Source of the DNA: JADKIH01 sp031427625
GTDB lineage: Bacteria; Bacteroidota; Bacteroidia; AKYH767-A; 2013-40CM-41-45
Length of the DNA stretch: 64,000 nucleotides
Reading direction: 5' to 3'
Assembly (NCBI GenBank): GCA_031427625.1
Contig: JANPNV010000012.1
Coordinates: 17,912 to 81,911 of the forward strand
The notes under the pieces: generated by a model
What the model saw: only the letters and a program-made list of their open reading frames with translations
What the model was told of the DNA's origin: nothing
Databases searched by the model: none
Position numbers and translations under genes: made by a program
Shown: positions 63,867 to 64,000 of the stretch, in pieces
Position numbering within the stretch: position 1 is the stretch's first letter
Layout: every line of letters begins with the position of its first letter

Positions 63867-64000
63867 GTCGAGTAGGAAAAAGTATTTCAACCTAATCCTC
63901 TCACAGAACCGTACTTGAAAGTCTCCCTTCATACGGCTCTTGTTATTCAATCTACTTCAGGCTTGCGAACTTCCAGTGTGCAAATAAATTTGGTTTCTCC
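63867..64000 (-). mobile_element. 3' end of a group II intron (minus strand), 5' part outside window
   Basis: The minus strand carries a canonical domain V (63906-63939) followed by a domain VI-like hairpin with a bulged A at 63873 and the ending TCCTACTCGAC, i.e. six bases after the branch-point A and a terminal AC, as in known group II introns. Stem GAG-AGGA/TCCT-(A)-CTC pairs exactly around the bulge. The rest of the intron, including any reverse-transcriptase gene, would lie beyond base 64000. A short open frame on the minus strand (about 17 codons, ending EVRKPEVD) before domain V could be the tail of that gene, but this is weak. Confidence 0.8.
63906..63939 (-). ncRNA. Group II intron domain V
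   Basis: Thirty-four bases, the standard domain V length, begin GAGCCGTAT and end GTACGGTTC, the same ends as I recall for the lactococcal Ll.LtrB intron. The fold shows the catalytic AGC region, a lower stem with one G-T pair, a two-base AA bulge, an upper stem GAAGG/CTTTC and a GAGA (GNRA) tetraloop. This is the catalytic core of the ribozyme. Confidence 0.85.

Overview
The window reads as chromosome from a member of the Bacteroidota. The evidence is gliding/type IX secretion (T9SS) markers (GldE and GldD, T9SS type A C-terminal sorting domains, large PKD-repeat surface proteins), a SusC-like outer-membrane barrel with a carboxypeptidase-regulatory domain, promoters of the TTTG-N19-TAnnTTTG class, and the Bacteroidota neighbourhoods lptC / CNNM protein / PpiD-like foldase and rsmA / DUF4286 / TPR / serS. 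Base composition looks AT-rich throughout. A heme A synthase suggests aerobic respiration with an aa3-type oxidase. No species can be named from the sequence alone.

Layout. 1-4.6 kb: the end of GldE joined in frame to GldD, then (minus strand) heme A synthase, an outer-membrane barrel protein and CoaX. 4.7-5.2 kb: tRNA-Phe with its own promoter and a single-domain response regulator. 5.3-14 kb: an unrecognised helical-repeat protein, then a secreted FN3-like stub, a 1927-residue protein with 19 PKD repeats that stops inside an FN3 domain, and a small unknown protein. 14-21 kb: an orphan sensor kinase, GpmI, an M20 peptidase and a TonB-dependent-receptor-like barrel. 21-25.5 kb (minus): an EamA transporter, a DEAD-box-type helicase with a DEAE motif II, and an M13 peptidase. 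25.7-30 kb (plus): LptC, a small membrane protein, a CNNM/CBS protein and a PpiD-like foldase. 30-31.2 kb (minus): two tandem cytochrome P460-like lipoproteins. 31.3-36.9 kb (minus): the complete cell-elongation operon mreB-mreC-mreD-mrdA-rodA. 37-42 kb: PurH, an ABC-type permease and a deacetylase-fold lipoprotein that has lost its metal ligands. 42-56 kb: Mfd, Fbp, SerA, a GNAT enzyme, aspartate kinase, a second hydroxyacid dehydrogenase, RsmA, a LysM-containing LolA-like protein, DUF4286, a TPR protein and SerS. 56-62.7 kb: a T9SS-sorted propeller protein, then an ECF sigma factor overlapping a protein that appears to span both membranes, then a secreted Cys-rich PKD protein. 62.8-64 kb: a DUF2461 protein, a repeat-filled non-coding stretch, and the 3' end of a group II intron on the minus strand.

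Most of the window is housekeeping. The parts most worth a second look are: (i) the ECF sigma / trans-envelope protein / His-rich secreted protein cluster at 58.8-62.7 kb, which looks like a self-contained surface-to-transcription signalling unit; (ii) the group II intron end at 63867-64000, which abuts an inverted copy of a hairpin-forming repeat that also occurs twice in tandem just upstream; (iii) the GldE-GldD fusion; (iv) the giant PKD protein without a sorting domain; and (v) the inactive-looking deacetylase.
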